Shown piece after piece: positions 17,128 to 25,660 of a stretch of DNA of 64,000 nucleotides. A program made the translations under genes and the position numbers. The notes beneath the pieces were generated by a model. That model saw only the letters and a program-made list of their open reading frames with translations. It was not told the DNA's origin and ran no database searches. Positions within the stretch are counted from its first letter, which is position 1. Each line of letters begins with the position of its first letter. Source of the stretch: Pedobacter sp. ISL-64 (lineage in GTDB: Bacteria > Bacteroidota > Bacteroidia > Sphingobacteriales > Sphingobacteriaceae); NCBI RefSeq assembly GCF_018613605.1, contig NZ_JAGGPU010000015.1:30701-94700 (forward strand), given 5' to 3'.

Positions 17128-18480
17128 ATGAATATTACACAGGAAAAAACCGGCAACTTAAATGCTGTTGTAAAAATCAAAATCGCACCTGCTGATTACA
17201 CTGGAAAAGTAGAGAAAGCCATTAAAGATCAAGCTAAAAAAGCACAATTACCTGGTTTCCGTAAAGGAATGGTTCCTGCTGCCCACATTAAAAAAATGTA
17301 TGGTAAAAGTATCTTGGTAGAAGAGGTTAACAACTTGTTAAACGATACTTTATCTAACTATATCGCGGAGCAAAAATTAGAAATTTTAGGTCAACCACTT
17401 CCTAAAATGGATGATGAACGCGAATTTAAATGGGATAATACAGATGATTTTGAATTTGATTATGAGTTAGGTTTAGCACCTGCTTTTGATGTAAATCTTT
17501 CATCTAAAGATAAATTTACCGAATACGTAATTAAAGCTGATAAAGAAACTTTAGAAAGCCGTATCAAAAATATCCGTCGTAGCTATGGTAAAATGACTAA
17601 TCCTGAGGTTTCGGCTGATGATGATGTACTTTACACCGAATTAACTCAGGTAGCTGCAGATGGTACTGCTGTTGAAGGTGGTATCACCAGTACTGCAACT
17701 ATTCGTTTAGATCAGATTAAAGATAAAAAAATCCTTAAATCGTTAATCGGTTTAAAGAAAGATGATGAAGTAACCATAGATATCCAAAAAGCATTAGAAG
17801 ATGCTGCGGTAATTGCTAAAGCTTTAAATATTTCGGAAGAAGAAGCTGCTGAGTTGAAAGCAAACTTTAAACTTCACGTTAAAAACGTTAACCGCTTAGA
17901 AGAGTCAGACTTAAATCAAGAGTTTTTTGATAAATTATTTGGTGAAGGTACTGTAACTGACGAAGCTGGTTTCAGAGCAAAAATTACTGAAGAAGTAGAA
18001 GGTATGTTTAAACAAGATGCTGAACGTAAATTATCTAACGATATTTATGAAGCACTTTTAACTAAACACAATTTCGAATTGCCTGATGAATTTTTACGTC
18101 GCTGGTTAAAGGCTACAAACGAAAAATTAACCGACGAAGAGTTGGCAGAAGGTTATGATGATTTTGCTAAAAACCTTAAATGGACTTTAATCGAAAACAA
18201 AATCATTAAAGATAACAGCATCGAAATTAAATATGAGGATGTAGTTCAGGCAGCTAAAGCTAAATTAGATGCTCAATTTAGAATGTATAGCCCAAGCCCA
18301 CTACCTGAAGATCAATTGGCTCAATATGCCGTTCAGTTCTTACAGGAAAAAGAAAATGCTAACCGCGTTTTTGAAGAGGTAAAAGCTTTAAAAACTTTCG
18401 AGCAGATCAAATCTGTAGTTACTTTAGAGCAAAAAGATATCGACTACGATAAATTTATCGCGTTAGATAAAAAAGCATAA
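17128..18480 (+). CDS. tig: trigger factor
   Basis: 450-residue ribosome-associated chaperone. The N-terminal ribosome-binding domain carries LPGFRKGMVPAAHIKKMYG (about 40-60), the variant of the signature GFRxGxxP that docks on ribosomal protein L23. The middle part corresponds to the PPIase-like domain, weakly conserved as usual in Bacteroidota, and the C-terminal half is helical. Upstream of clpP-clpX, the same neighbourhood as in many bacteria, though here a decayed gene lies between. Confidence 0.93.
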   Translation: MNITQEKTGNLNAVVKIKIAPADYTGKVEKAIKDQAKKAQLPGFRKGMVPAAHIKKMYGKSILVEEVNNLLNDTLSNYIAEQKLEILGQPLPKMDDEREFKWDNTDDFEFDYELGLAPAFDVNLSSKDKFTEYVIKADKETLESRIKNIRRSYGKMTNPEVSADDDVLYTELTQVAADGTAVEGGITSTATIRLDQIKDKKILKSLIGLKKDDEVTIDIQKALEDAAVIAKALNISEEEAAELKANFKLHVKNVNRLEESDLNQEFFDKLFGEGTVTDEAGFRAKITEEVEGMFKQDAERKLSNDIYEALLTKHNFELPDEFLRRWLKATNEKLTDEELAEGYDDFAKNLKWTLIENKIIKDNSIEIKYEDVVQAAKAKLDAQFRMYSPSPLPEDQLAQYAVQFLQEKENANRVFEEVKALKTFEQIKSVVTLEQKDIDYDKFIALDKKA

Positions 18481-18524
18481 TATTTTTAATGTCATGATAT
18501 AAAATCTTATTTTGGTTTATAACA

Positions 18525-18870
18525 AAGTTTGATTTCAAGACTTGCTAATTTGGCAGAACGCCGTAGTTGTAAGTAATAATTGATTGATATTTCTGAGAAA
18601 TCAGAAGAAATAAAAGAATTTAGATTCGCAGAGCAGCTTCGAGGGGCTGCTCTTATCGTATCTAATAATATTGCAGAAGGTTCTAGTTCCAATGCTACAG
18701 CCGATTTATGATGGTTTTTTACTTTGCACATTGGTTTTTTTTTGAGAATATTATATTCTTTAGATCTTAAATTTAAGATTACCAGTTTCTGACAAGGATT
18801 TGGCAGAAGATCTGGATATTTAGCTAGGGTAATTTCAGTTTTTTCTAAAAAGTTGAAATAGGGAGCGTGC
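18525..18870 (+). pseudogene. decayed four-helix-bundle protein (23S IVS-type)
   Basis: Reading the plus strand across a frame change gives FDFKT, then ERRSCK, two stops, LIDISEKSEEIKEFRFAEQ, LRGAALIVSNNIAEGSSSN, a stop, and LHIGFFLRILYSLDL. Order and motif ((Q)LRxAAxxxxxNIAEG) match the S23/four-helix-bundle family often found in 23S rRNA intervening sequences and as solitary genes. At least three in-frame stops and one frameshift show it is dead. It accounts for most of the 537-base gap between tig and clpP. Confidence 0.75.
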
Positions 18871-19017
18871 TATATTGTCATAGATTTTGATATGGTATAC
18901 TCTTTGTCTAACCAGTACATAATTGAAATATTATTTATATTTTGGTTTTTTATTATTCACGAAACGATGGGGAACAGGAGCTCAAAACTCTATGCCCTCT
19001 GCTAAAAAACTCACATA

Positions 19018-19725
19018 ATGAACATAGATTCACAAGAATTCAGAAAATTTGCCGTTAAACATCAGGGTATTGGCGGTTTACATGTAGATAAATTCATTGC
19101 ACAGGCTAACCTTTCGCCACAATCGATGACACCATATATTATAGAAGAACGCCAAATGAACGTAGCTCAGATGGACGTTTTTTCAAGATTAATGATGGAC
19201 CGTATCATCTTTTTAGGAGATGCGATTTATGATCAGAATGCAAATATCATTCAGGCGCAGTTGTTGTTTTTACAATCGACAGATGCTGATAGAGATATTC
19301 AGATCTATATTAACTCTCCAGGAGGTTCAGTATATGCTGGTTTAGGTATTTATGATACTATGCAGTATATTCAGCCTGATGTAGCTACAATCTGTACAGG
19401 AATGGCTGCGTCAATGGGTGCTGTTTTATTGGTTGCTGGTGCAGAAGGTAAACGCTCTGCTTTACCACACTCAAGAGTAATGATCCACCAACCATCAGGA
19501 GGTGCACAAGGTGTAGCATCTGATATGGAGATCAACTTGAGAGAGATGTTGAAATTGAAAAAAGAATTATACGATATCATTTCTGAGCACTCTGGTCAAA
19601 CATATGATTGGGTAGAGAAAGCTTCAGATCGTGATTACTGGATGAGTGCTGAAGAAGCCAAAGGGTTTGGTATGATTGATGAAGTGTTATCGAGAAACGC
19701 AAGAAAAAATGGCGAAACAAAATAA
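19018..19725 (+). CDS. clpP: ClpP protease subunit with altered triad
   Basis: 235-residue Clp peptidase. Ser132 in GMAASMGAV and His157 in RVMIHQPSGG are present. The family motif with the triad Asp (D-x-x-R-D before the conserved S-A-x-E-A) reads KASDRDYWMSAEEA, giving Ala202 at the Asp position. The N-terminus is about 25 residues longer than E. coli ClpP. It is directly followed by clpX (17-base overlap), so expression is coupled. The rest of the fold is well conserved, so it is probably functional, with an atypical active site. Confidence 0.95.
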   Translation: MNIDSQEFRKFAVKHQGIGGLHVDKFIAQANLSPQSMTPYIIEERQMNVAQMDVFSRLMMDRIIFLGDAIYDQNANIIQAQLLFLQSTDADRDIQIYINSPGGSVYAGLGIYDTMQYIQPDVATICTGMAASMGAVLLVAGAEGKRSALPHSRVMIHQPSGGAQGVASDMEINLREMLKLKKELYDIISEHSGQTYDWVEKASDRDYWMSAEEAKGFGMIDEVLSRNARKNGETK

Positions 19726-20947
19726 AGAATCCCGTTGCTCATTCTGCCATTCTGGCAAGCATGAAACTTTAATGTTAATTGAAGGTATGGATGCATTTAT
19801 CTGTGATAAGTGTGTAACCCAGGCCAATCAATTGCTTGCACAAGAATTAGGAACCAAAGGGACAAAAAATATTCAAGAGGCGATTAATTTATTAAAGCCT
19901 CTTGAAATTAAACAACACATTGATCAGTATGTTATTGGTCAGGATGATGCTAAAAAAGTGCTGTCGGTTGCTGTTTACAATCACTATAAACGTTTAAATC
20001 AAAAAATTGATAAAGACGAGATCGAGATCGAAAAATCTAATATCATGTTGGTTGGTGAAACCGGAACTGGTAAAACACTTTTAGCGAAAACGATTGCCAA
20101 AATTTTGCATGTGCCTTTCTGTATCTGTGATGCAACTGTTTTAACCGAAGCGGGTTATGTAGGTGAAGATGTTGAGAGTATTTTAACGCGTTTGCTTCAG
20201 GCTGCGGATTATGATGTAACTGCTGCAGAACGTGGTATTGTTTATATTGATGAAGTAGATAAAGTTGCGCGTAAAAGCGATAATCCATCTATTACCCGTG
20301 ATGTATCAGGAGAAGGCGTTCAGCAGGCTTTGTTGAAAATTTTGGAGGGTACGGTTGTAAATGTGCCACCTCAGGGCGGACGTAAACATCCAGATCAAAA
20401 AATGATCCCGGTAAACACAAATAATATTTTGTTTATCTGCGGTGGAGCATTCGATGGTATTGAACGCAAAATTGCCAACCGTTTGCGCACGCAGGCTGTA
20501 GGTTACAGAGTAAAGAAAGATGAGACAGTTTTAGATCTTAAAAATCTTTATAAGTATATTACACCTCAGGATTTAAAATCCTTCGGATTAATTCCAGAAT
20601 TAATTGGTCGTATACCAGTTCTTTCTCACTTAAATCCATTGGATAAGGAATCTTTAAGAAACATTTTAACGGCACCTAAAAACTCATTAATTAAGCAATA
20701 TGTTAAGCTTTTTGCTTACGAAGATGTTAAATTAACTTTTGATGATGAAGTTTTGAATTTTATTGTGGATAAAGCAATGGAATATAAATTGGGCGCCCGT
20801 GGGTTAAGATCGATCTGCGAAGCGATTATGTTGGATGCGATGTTTGATACGCCAACGCAGACGGATGTCAAGGAATTGCACATCAATCTCGATTATGCGA
20901 TAGAAAAATTTGAAAAGGCCGACTTTAAAAAGTTGCAGGCCGCATAA
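19709..20947 (+). CDS. clpX: ATP-dependent Clp protease ATPase subunit ClpX
   Basis: 412-residue AAA+ unfoldase partner of ClpP. The start MAKQNKESRCSFC (19709) is chosen because the zinc-binding domain (CSFC and CDKC) begins there; a longer frame starts inside clpP. Walker A GETGTGKTLLAK, pore loop with GYVG, Walker B IVYIDEVDK, a ClpP-docking loop region and sensor 2 motif GARGLRS are visible. The overlap with the clpP end suggests translational coupling, and an intrinsic terminator follows. Confidence 0.96.
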   Translation: MAKQNKESRCSFCHSGKHETLMLIEGMDAFICDKCVTQANQLLAQELGTKGTKNIQEAINLLKPLEIKQHIDQYVIGQDDAKKVLSVAVYNHYKRLNQKIDKDEIEIEKSNIMLVGETGTGKTLLAKTIAKILHVPFCICDATVLTEAGYVGEDVESILTRLLQAADYDVTAAERGIVYIDEVDKVARKSDNPSITRDVSGEGVQQALLKILEGTVVNVPPQGGRKHPDQKMIPVNTNNILFICGGAFDGIERKIANRLRTQAVGYRVKKDETVLDLKNLYKYITPQDLKSFGLIPELIGRIPVLSHLNPLDKESLRNILTAPKNSLIKQYVKLFAYEDVKLTFDDEVLNFIVDKAMEYKLGARGLRSICEAIMLDAMFDTPTQTDVKELHINLDYAIEKFEKADFKKLQAA

Positions 20948-20954
20948 AAATTCA

Positions 20955-20987
20955 AATCCTCTCGCCGAAAGCGAGGGGATTTTTTTT
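20955..20987 (+). terminator. intrinsic terminator after clpX
   Basis: AATCCTCTCGC and GCGAGGGGATT form an 11-bp stem with one U-G pair, loop CGAAA, then a T-run. It ends the clpP-clpX transcript. Confidence 0.88.
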
Positions 20988-21042
20988 AATACAGTATTTG
21001 TTAACGCTGAGCGCCAAGCGCCATGCTCAAAACTAAAAGAAT

Positions 21043-21906
21043 ATGAACGAAGAAAAAGACGTAAAAAAAGACGAGGAAATAGTAGAGAAGTCAAAAAAAG
21101 TAAAAGAAGTAGAAACTCCTGTTAAATCGGGATTAAAATCGAAAGATGAAATTGTTAAAAATTGGCTGCCCCGTTATACTGGCAGGCCGTTAGATCAGTT
21201 TGGCGATTATATTCTGCTGACCAATTTCAGTAAGTATGTAACCATGTTTTCGGAGTGGAATGATAATGCACCGGTTATGGGTTTAGATAAGCCTATGCAA
21301 AGTGTTACCGCAAATGGTATTACGATTATCAACTTTGGTATGGGAAGCCCCTTGGCAGCAACCATGATGGATTTATTAACGGCCATTAAACCTAAGGCTG
21401 TTTTGTTTTTAGGTAAATGTGGTGGTTTAAAGAAGAAGAACCAATTAGGCGATTTAATTTTGCCTATTGCCGCAATCAGGGGTGAAGGTACATCGAATGA
21501 TTACCTGCCGGCAGAAGTACCTGCATTGCCAGCATTCGCCTTGCAGAAAGCGATTTCTACAACCATACGCGATCATGGCAGGGATTATTGGACTGGAACC
21601 TGTTATACCACCAACCGGAGGGTTTGGGAGCACGATAAAGAGTTTAAAAAGTACTTGAAAACTTTAAGGGCGATGGCAGTAGATATGGAAACAGCTACGA
21701 TTTTTACTACGGCCTTTGCCAATAAAATCCCAGCAGGCGCGTTACTATTAGTTTCCGATCAACCGATGATACCAGAAGGTGTTAAAACTGCCGAAAGCGA
21801 TAGTACTGTAACCGAGAAATACGTAGAAACACATTTAAGAATTGGTATCGACTCATTAAAGCAATTAATCAATAACGGATTAACCGTAAAACACTTGTTG
21901 TTTTAA
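21043..21906 (+). CDS. amn: AMP nucleosidase, nucleoside phosphorylase family
   Basis: 287 residues with a charged 35-residue N-terminal extension, then the purine-phosphorylase fold: FGMGSPLAATMMDLL, KAVLFLGKCGGL, the base/ribose-binding stretch DMETATIFTTAF and the catalytic-loop region LVSDQPMIP. Matches the short Bacteroidota AMP nucleosidases (AMP + H2O to adenine + ribose 5-phosphate) better than PNP. It lacks the long N-terminal domain of E. coli Amn. Own transcription unit after the clpX terminator. Confidence 0.82.
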   Translation: MNEEKDVKKDEEIVEKSKKVKEVETPVKSGLKSKDEIVKNWLPRYTGRPLDQFGDYILLTNFSKYVTMFSEWNDNAPVMGLDKPMQSVTANGITIINFGMGSPLAATMMDLLTAIKPKAVLFLGKCGGLKKKNQLGDLILPIAAIRGEGTSNDYLPAEVPALPAFALQKAISTTIRDHGRDYWTGTCYTTNRRVWEHDKEFKKYLKTLRAMAVDMETATIFTTAFANKIPAGALLLVSDQPMIPEGVKTAESDSTVTEKYVETHLRIGIDSLKQLINNGLTVKHLLF

Positions 21907-21926
21907 CATAAATCAAGTAGAGGTAT

Positions 21927-22005
21927 CGTCATCCTGAACTTGTTTCAGGATCTTTTCGGCTTAAATTATTAACAAGTTAGATGCTGAAATAAATTCAGCA
22001 TGACG
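21927..22005. repeat. REP-like inverted repeat, unit 1
   Basis: Left arm CGTCATCCTGAACTTGTTTC, right arm GAAATAAATTCAGCATGACG, joined by a 30-base AT-rich middle. First of two tandem units after amn. Confidence 0.7.
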
Positions 22006-22022
22006 GCTCAGGTTAAGGTAAT

Positions 22023-22109
22023 CGTCATCCTGAACCTGTTTCAAAATCTTTTAATCTAAGGTTGAAGGATAAGATAGATGCTGATCCCAAAAATTCGGGA
22101 CAGCATGCC
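22023..22109. repeat. REP-like inverted repeat, unit 2
   Basis: Starts CGTCATCCTGAACCTGTTTC, as unit 1, but the right half is replaced by GATCCCAAAAATTCGGGACA followed by GCATGCC. It ends directly at the stop of the convergent ABC gene. Confidence 0.6.
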
Positions 22110-22110
22110 T

Positions 22111-22770
22111 TTAAACTGCGAATCCTGGTAGGTAGCCATGCAATACCAGGTCATCTTCGCTGTTGATGTTATAGTTGCATCGATTGTGCAAAAGTACAAT
22201 ACGATCGGAAATAGCTAAAATAGACTTGTAGTAATGATCGGTAATGATAAAACCTTTGTATGCTTTCATCCGATTGATATGGTCTTTCAATTCTTCGATC
22301 CACAATGGCGATAATTGCGAAAATGGCTCATCTAGAAGTATATATTGTGCATCGCTATAAATCATTAATAAACATTCTATAAACCTGCGTTCCCCACCAG
22401 ATAGGGTGCGAAATCTAGCCTTTAAATGATTGGCAATAACTTCAATTTGCTGTAATTCAGCTTGTCGGTTTTTGCAAAAGATATTAATGGCCTGAAAAAT
22501 ACTAATCTGGTTTGGAATAAAATTATCCTGAGGTAAATAAGATAGATTGTTTGATAAATAGCCTTTTTCATATACTTTATTATTTATATTAAGGTATTTG
22601 AAGTTCGCTTTTACACTTCCAAAAATGATCTTTAACATAGTTGATTTACCGGATCCATTCCTGCCCAATAGACCGACTACTTCACCAATTTTACAGTTAA
22701 GGTAAACGCTGCTTAATACTTCCCGATCTGCAAAAGATTGGTTAACACTGTCGATAAAAAGTCTTTGCAT
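22111..22770 (-). CDS. ABC transporter ATP-binding protein
   Basis: 219-residue ATPase with Walker A GRNGSGKST, signature LSGGERRFIE and Walker B YILLDEPF followed by a modified D-loop and H-loop (ITDHY). Its start overlaps the upstream membrane protein gene by 58 bases, so the two are surely coupled. The pair resembles a minimal export-type system in which one subunit has only three helices. Substrate unknown. Confidence 0.85.
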   Translation of the reverse strand: MQRLFIDSVNQSFADREVLSSVYLNCKIGEVVGLLGRNGSGKSTMLKIIFGSVKANFKYLNINNKVYEKGYLSNNLSYLPQDNFIPNQISIFQAINIFCKNRQAELQQIEVIANHLKARFRTLSGGERRFIECLLMIYSDAQYILLDEPFSQLSPLWIEELKDHINRMKAYKGFIITDHYYKSILAISDRIVLLHNRCNYNINSEDDLVLHGYLPGFAV

Positions 22771-23075
22771 ATAGATGAAATGATTAAGATTCCGATAAAA
22801 ACAATTAAATCATATAAAATCAGGTTTGTCATGATTTTTCTAAAGCCTATGCCCTGATTTTTGAAAAAGTATGCAGTAGATTGATAAAACATGAAATATA
22901 TGGCAACAGAAAATACCCAGCCAATAAGTTTGATGAATAAGGCAAAGGAGTAAATCCCTGGCTCTTTAAAGCCATTTAAAATGAAAAATACTGATATGAG
23001 CAAGCTGACCAGTACATTCCATGAAAAAATGGGTTTGTGTATAGTTAAAGATTTTTTGAGTACACCAATCGACAT
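22713..23075 (-). CDS. small membrane protein coupled to ABC ATPase
   Basis: 120 residues with three hydrophobic segments (about 20-37, 43-68, 85-103). No family recognised. The last 58 bases overlap the ATPase start in another frame. Three helices are too few for a usual ABC transmembrane domain, so it may oligomerise, act with another partner, or be an accessory subunit. Confidence 0.7.
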   Translation of the reverse strand: MSIGVLKKSLTIHKPIFSWNVLVSLLISVFFILNGFKEPGIYSFALFIKLIGWVFSVAIYFMFYQSTAYFFKNQGIGFRKIMTNLILYDLIVFIGILIISSICKDFLSTVLTNLLQIGKY

Positions 23076-23202
23076 GACTTAAAGATATAAAATCATAACG
23101 ATAAACTTAGTTGTAACTAAACAAAAAAAAATGCCAGCGTGTAATCGTCATTTCGACAGTAGTGTTCCAAAGGAACTCCTTCGGAGGAGAAATATATAAA
23201 CA

Positions 23203-23237
23203 AAAAAAAGATCGGCCAATAGCCGATCTTTTTTTGT
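23203..23237. terminator. bidirectional intrinsic terminator
   Basis: AAAAAAAGATCGGC, short loop, GCCGATCTTTTTTT: the stem is flanked by A- and T-runs so it works on both strands. It ends the sigma-factor transcript coming from the right. Confidence 0.85.
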
Positions 23238-23255
23238 TTCAATGAACTTAATCTC

Positions 23256-24116
23256 TTATCCTAAATAAGATTTTAAGATTTTACTTCTTGACGTATGACG
23301 TAAACGCTGTAAAGCTTTATCCTTAATCTGACGAACACGTTCACGGGTTAAATTAAATTTCTCTCCAATTTCTTCTAGAGAAAGGGGATGGTTAGAGCCT
23401 AAGCCGAAGAATAAAACGATAATTTCTCTTTCTCTTTCGGTTAAAGTAGATAAAGAACGTTTAATTTCTTCTGATAAAGATTCATTAATCAATGAGCTAT
23501 CTGTATTTGGTTCGTGGTTTTCCAATACATCTAATAATGTATTTTCTTCACCTTGAACAAATGGAGCATCCATTGATACGTGGCGGCCTGAATTACTAAG
23601 TGTGTCCGAAATTTTATCCACTGTAGTTTCTAAAATATCGGCAAGTTCTTCAGGAGAAGGCTCACGTTCGTATTCTTGCTCTAATTTAGAGAAAGCTTTA
23701 CTGATTTTGCTTAATGAACCTACCTGGTTTAAAGGTAAACGTACAATACGGCTTTGCTCGGCAATTGCCTGCAAAATAGATTGACGAATCCACCAAACGG
23801 CATAAGAAATGAATTTGAAACCTTTAGTCTCATCAAAACGTTTTGCCGCTTTAATTAAACCTAAGTTACCTTCATTGATTAAATCGCCTAAGGTTAAGCC
23901 CTGATTTTGATATTGTTTTGCAACAGATACAACGAAACGCAAGTTGGTCTTAGTCAATCGCTCTAATGCAGCCTGATCGCCCTCACGAATCTTCCTTGCT
24001 AAAATTACTTCCTCTTCTGCTGTTATTAAATCTACTTTGCCAATTTCGTGTAGGTATTTATCTAATGACTGACTTTCACGGTTGGTAATGGATTGCGTTA
24101 TCTTGAGTTGTCTCAT
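23256..24116 (-). CDS. rpoD: primary RNA polymerase sigma factor (RpoD/SigA)
   Basis: 286 residues, the short form typical of Bacteroidota without region 1.1 or the long non-conserved region. Region 1.2 SLDKYLHEIGKVDLIT, region 2 with LRFVVSVAKQYQNQGL and the -10-binding FKFISYAVWWIRQSI, region 3, and region 4 with LSLEEIGEKFNLTRERVRQI. It directs transcription from TAnnTTTG promoters such as its own. A -7 element lies 37 bases upstream of the start. Confidence 0.96.
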   Translation of the reverse strand: MRQLKITQSITNRESQSLDKYLHEIGKVDLITAEEEVILARKIREGDQAALERLTKTNLRFVVSVAKQYQNQGLTLGDLINEGNLGLIKAAKRFDETKGFKFISYAVWWIRQSILQAIAEQSRIVRLPLNQVGSLSKISKAFSKLEQEYEREPSPEELADILETTVDKISDTLSNSGRHVSMDAPFVQGEENTLLDVLENHEPNTDSSLINESLSEEIKRSLSTLTEREREIIVLFFGLGSNHPLSLEEIGEKFNLTRERVRQIKDKALQRLRHTSRSKILKSYLG

Positions 24117-24152
24117 TTATACGAATTGTGTGCTCTTTAATTATTGAGTGTG

Positions 24153-24160
24153 CAAAGTTA
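24153..24160 (-). promoter_or_regulatory. -7 promoter element of sigma-factor gene
   Basis: TAACTTTG read on the minus strand, an exact TAnnTTTG match. Transcription would start about 30 bases before the start codon. No clear -33 element. Confidence 0.55.
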
Positions 24161-24567
24161 CGAAATTGTATAGCAATCCGAAAGGATAAAATGCTGAAAA
24201 TGTTACTGTTTGCACAAGTTTTTTACAGTTTTACTTATAGCAAAAATCATTCCAAACAAAATTCTGTCATTGTATGTCTGAATAATTATATTATGATTGT
24301 TTTTCGAATATTATTTATTGTAAATCAATAAATATATTTTGAATTATAATAATTTATTATTTATGTTTGTACTATAAATGATTGAATAAATATGACGTTT
24401 CTTAATTTTTCAACTATTTAAAGTAAATAATAAAAGCCATTATTATTGGGTGTTTTTGATCATGTAGTTTTTGTCAGGTTGCATGATAAAGATCAAAACA
24501 AGAAATCGACTTAATTATTAACAGTAAATAAAATCTCAGGCATTACATTTTAAACTGGTATGTAATT
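24161..24567. other. AT-rich spacer without recognisable gene
   Basis: Very AT-rich stretch between the divergent sigma-factor and DUF2975 regions. No convincing reading frame, RNA gene or repeat was seen. Confidence 0.6.
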
Positions 24568-24663
24568 ATGGAAATTAAAATAACAATCAATCAGATTTTG
24601 AAAGTACTACAGGTGCTAAACAGAGGAATAGAAATTCAACAAGAAAATGATTTAAGGATATAA
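24568..24663 (+). pseudogene. internally deleted DUF2975 copy (31 codons)
   Basis: The frame MEIKITINQILKVLQVL followed by NRGIEIQQENDLRI and stop. The C-terminal 12 residues nearly equal the end of the intact DUF2975 protein downstream (KGIELQQENDLTI), and the N-terminal part resembles a DUF2975 start. It therefore looks like a tandem paralogue whose membrane core was deleted in frame. The stop lies 2 bases before the ATG of the intact gene, so it could still be translated as a leader peptide. Confidence 0.65.
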
Positions 24664-24665
24664 TT

Positions 24666-25157
24666 ATGAAAACGCAGAATCAAATTAGGTTAATTAAAAT
24701 GGGTTATGTTGTAACACTTTTGGTCGTAATGCTGTTTTCGCTTAAAGATGCGTCCAAGGGTTTTGAAGATGGGTATACAGATAGTGAAAAAGGTGGGCTG
24801 TTGGATTTGGTACAGGGTTTATTTATATTGATAATTATGTTCTTTAGTTCAAGGGTGTTGGTTTATCTCTATCGTTTTATTAATTCGATAGAGATAGGCA
24901 ATGTTTTTAGTACTGAAAATACAGGTAGGCTTACACGTATGGGATGGTATTGTACTACGATTCCATTTCTGCTGTTTATTTATAACGCTATGGTTTATGC
25001 AAATCAATCAAATAATCGACAAGATTTAGTATTCAAGATAATTGAGAATGTTGATTTTCAGATCTGGCTGTTGATTTTTGGCTTAACACTTTTAACAATA
25101 GCATTTGTGTTTAGAAAAGGGATTGAGCTGCAACAAGAAAACGATTTAACGATATAA
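24666..25157 (+). CDS. DUF2975 membrane protein
   Basis: 163 residues with four hydrophobic helices (about 10-24, 46-67, 98-113, 130-150), ending GIELQQENDLTI. DUF2975 proteins are usually paired with a small Xre-type regulator, as here with a 4-base gap. The family's role is not established; the pair is often seen as a membrane sensor plus regulator module. Confidence 0.85.
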   Translation: MKTQNQIRLIKMGYVVTLLVVMLFSLKDASKGFEDGYTDSEKGGLLDLVQGLFILIIMFFSSRVLVYLYRFINSIEIGNVFSTENTGRLTRMGWYCTTIPFLLFIYNAMVYANQSNNRQDLVFKIIENVDFQIWLLIFGLTLLTIAFVFRKGIELQQENDLTI

Positions 25158-25161
25158 GTCC

Positions 25162-25368
25162 ATGCCTATAATTGTAAATTTAGATGTAATGTTGGCCAGA
25201 CGTAAAATGTCGTTAACCGAATTAAGTGAACGGGTAGGGATTACGATGTCTAATTTATCGATACTTAAAACGGGCAAAGCGAAGGCCGTTCGTTTGGAAA
25301 CATTAGAGGCAATTTGTAGGGCTTTAGATTGCCAGCCAGGTGATATTTTAGAGTTCCGCGTAGATTAA
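25162..25368 (+). CDS. small helix-turn-helix regulator (YozG-like Xre family)
   Basis: 68 residues, almost entirely the helix-turn-helix: MLARRKMSLTELSERVGIT, then LSILKTGKAKAVRLETLEAI and CRALDCQPGDILEF. Typical of one-domain Cro/CI-like proteins coupled to DUF2975, 4 bases downstream of it. Probably controls its own operon. Confidence 0.9.
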   Translation: MPIIVNLDVMLARRKMSLTELSERVGITMSNLSILKTGKAKAVRLETLEAICRALDCQPGDILEFRVD

Positions 25369-25435
25369 CTTACAAAGTCTAAAAGGGCTCGGGCGCATGA
25401 AAGACTTTGTAAGTTTAACATTGTATAAAACGAAA

Positions 25436-25660
25436 GTATTTTTCGTTGCAGGGTCTTCGACTCCGCTCAGACTGACAACCGCAAAAAGATTGTTTGATAG
25501 CAGGACTTCCGGAACCGAAATGTGCAGAGCCTTGCTTTCCAAGAAAAATATTGACCACCTAAGACACCTTAGTACATTTAAGTCGATTGCTATTGAATTG
25601 CTGGTAATGATAGGTTAAAGAACACCCCGTCCTGCGGACACCCCTCTAAAAGAGGGAATA
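25436..25660. repeat. intergenic repeat block
   Basis: Several repeat pieces follow the HTH gene. GATAGCAGGACTTCCGGAAC to GCCTTGCTTTCCAA (25497-25544) recurs in altered form at 57928-57971. Near 25622, CACCCCGTCCTGCGGACACC precedes CCCCTCTAAAAGAGGG, a small hairpin. A 73-codon frame here is repeat-derived and was not called. With the sucC terminator it accounts for the 374-base gap. Confidence 0.55.

Noticed and set aside
18507..18731. Minus-strand 74-codon frame
   Set aside because: It is the antisense shadow of the decayed four-helix-bundle gene, whose protein motif reads on the plus strand.
25397..25618. 73-codon open frame downstream of the HTH gene
   Set aside because: It is composed of intergenic repeat sequence also found near 57928 and has no plausible domain; judged non-coding.
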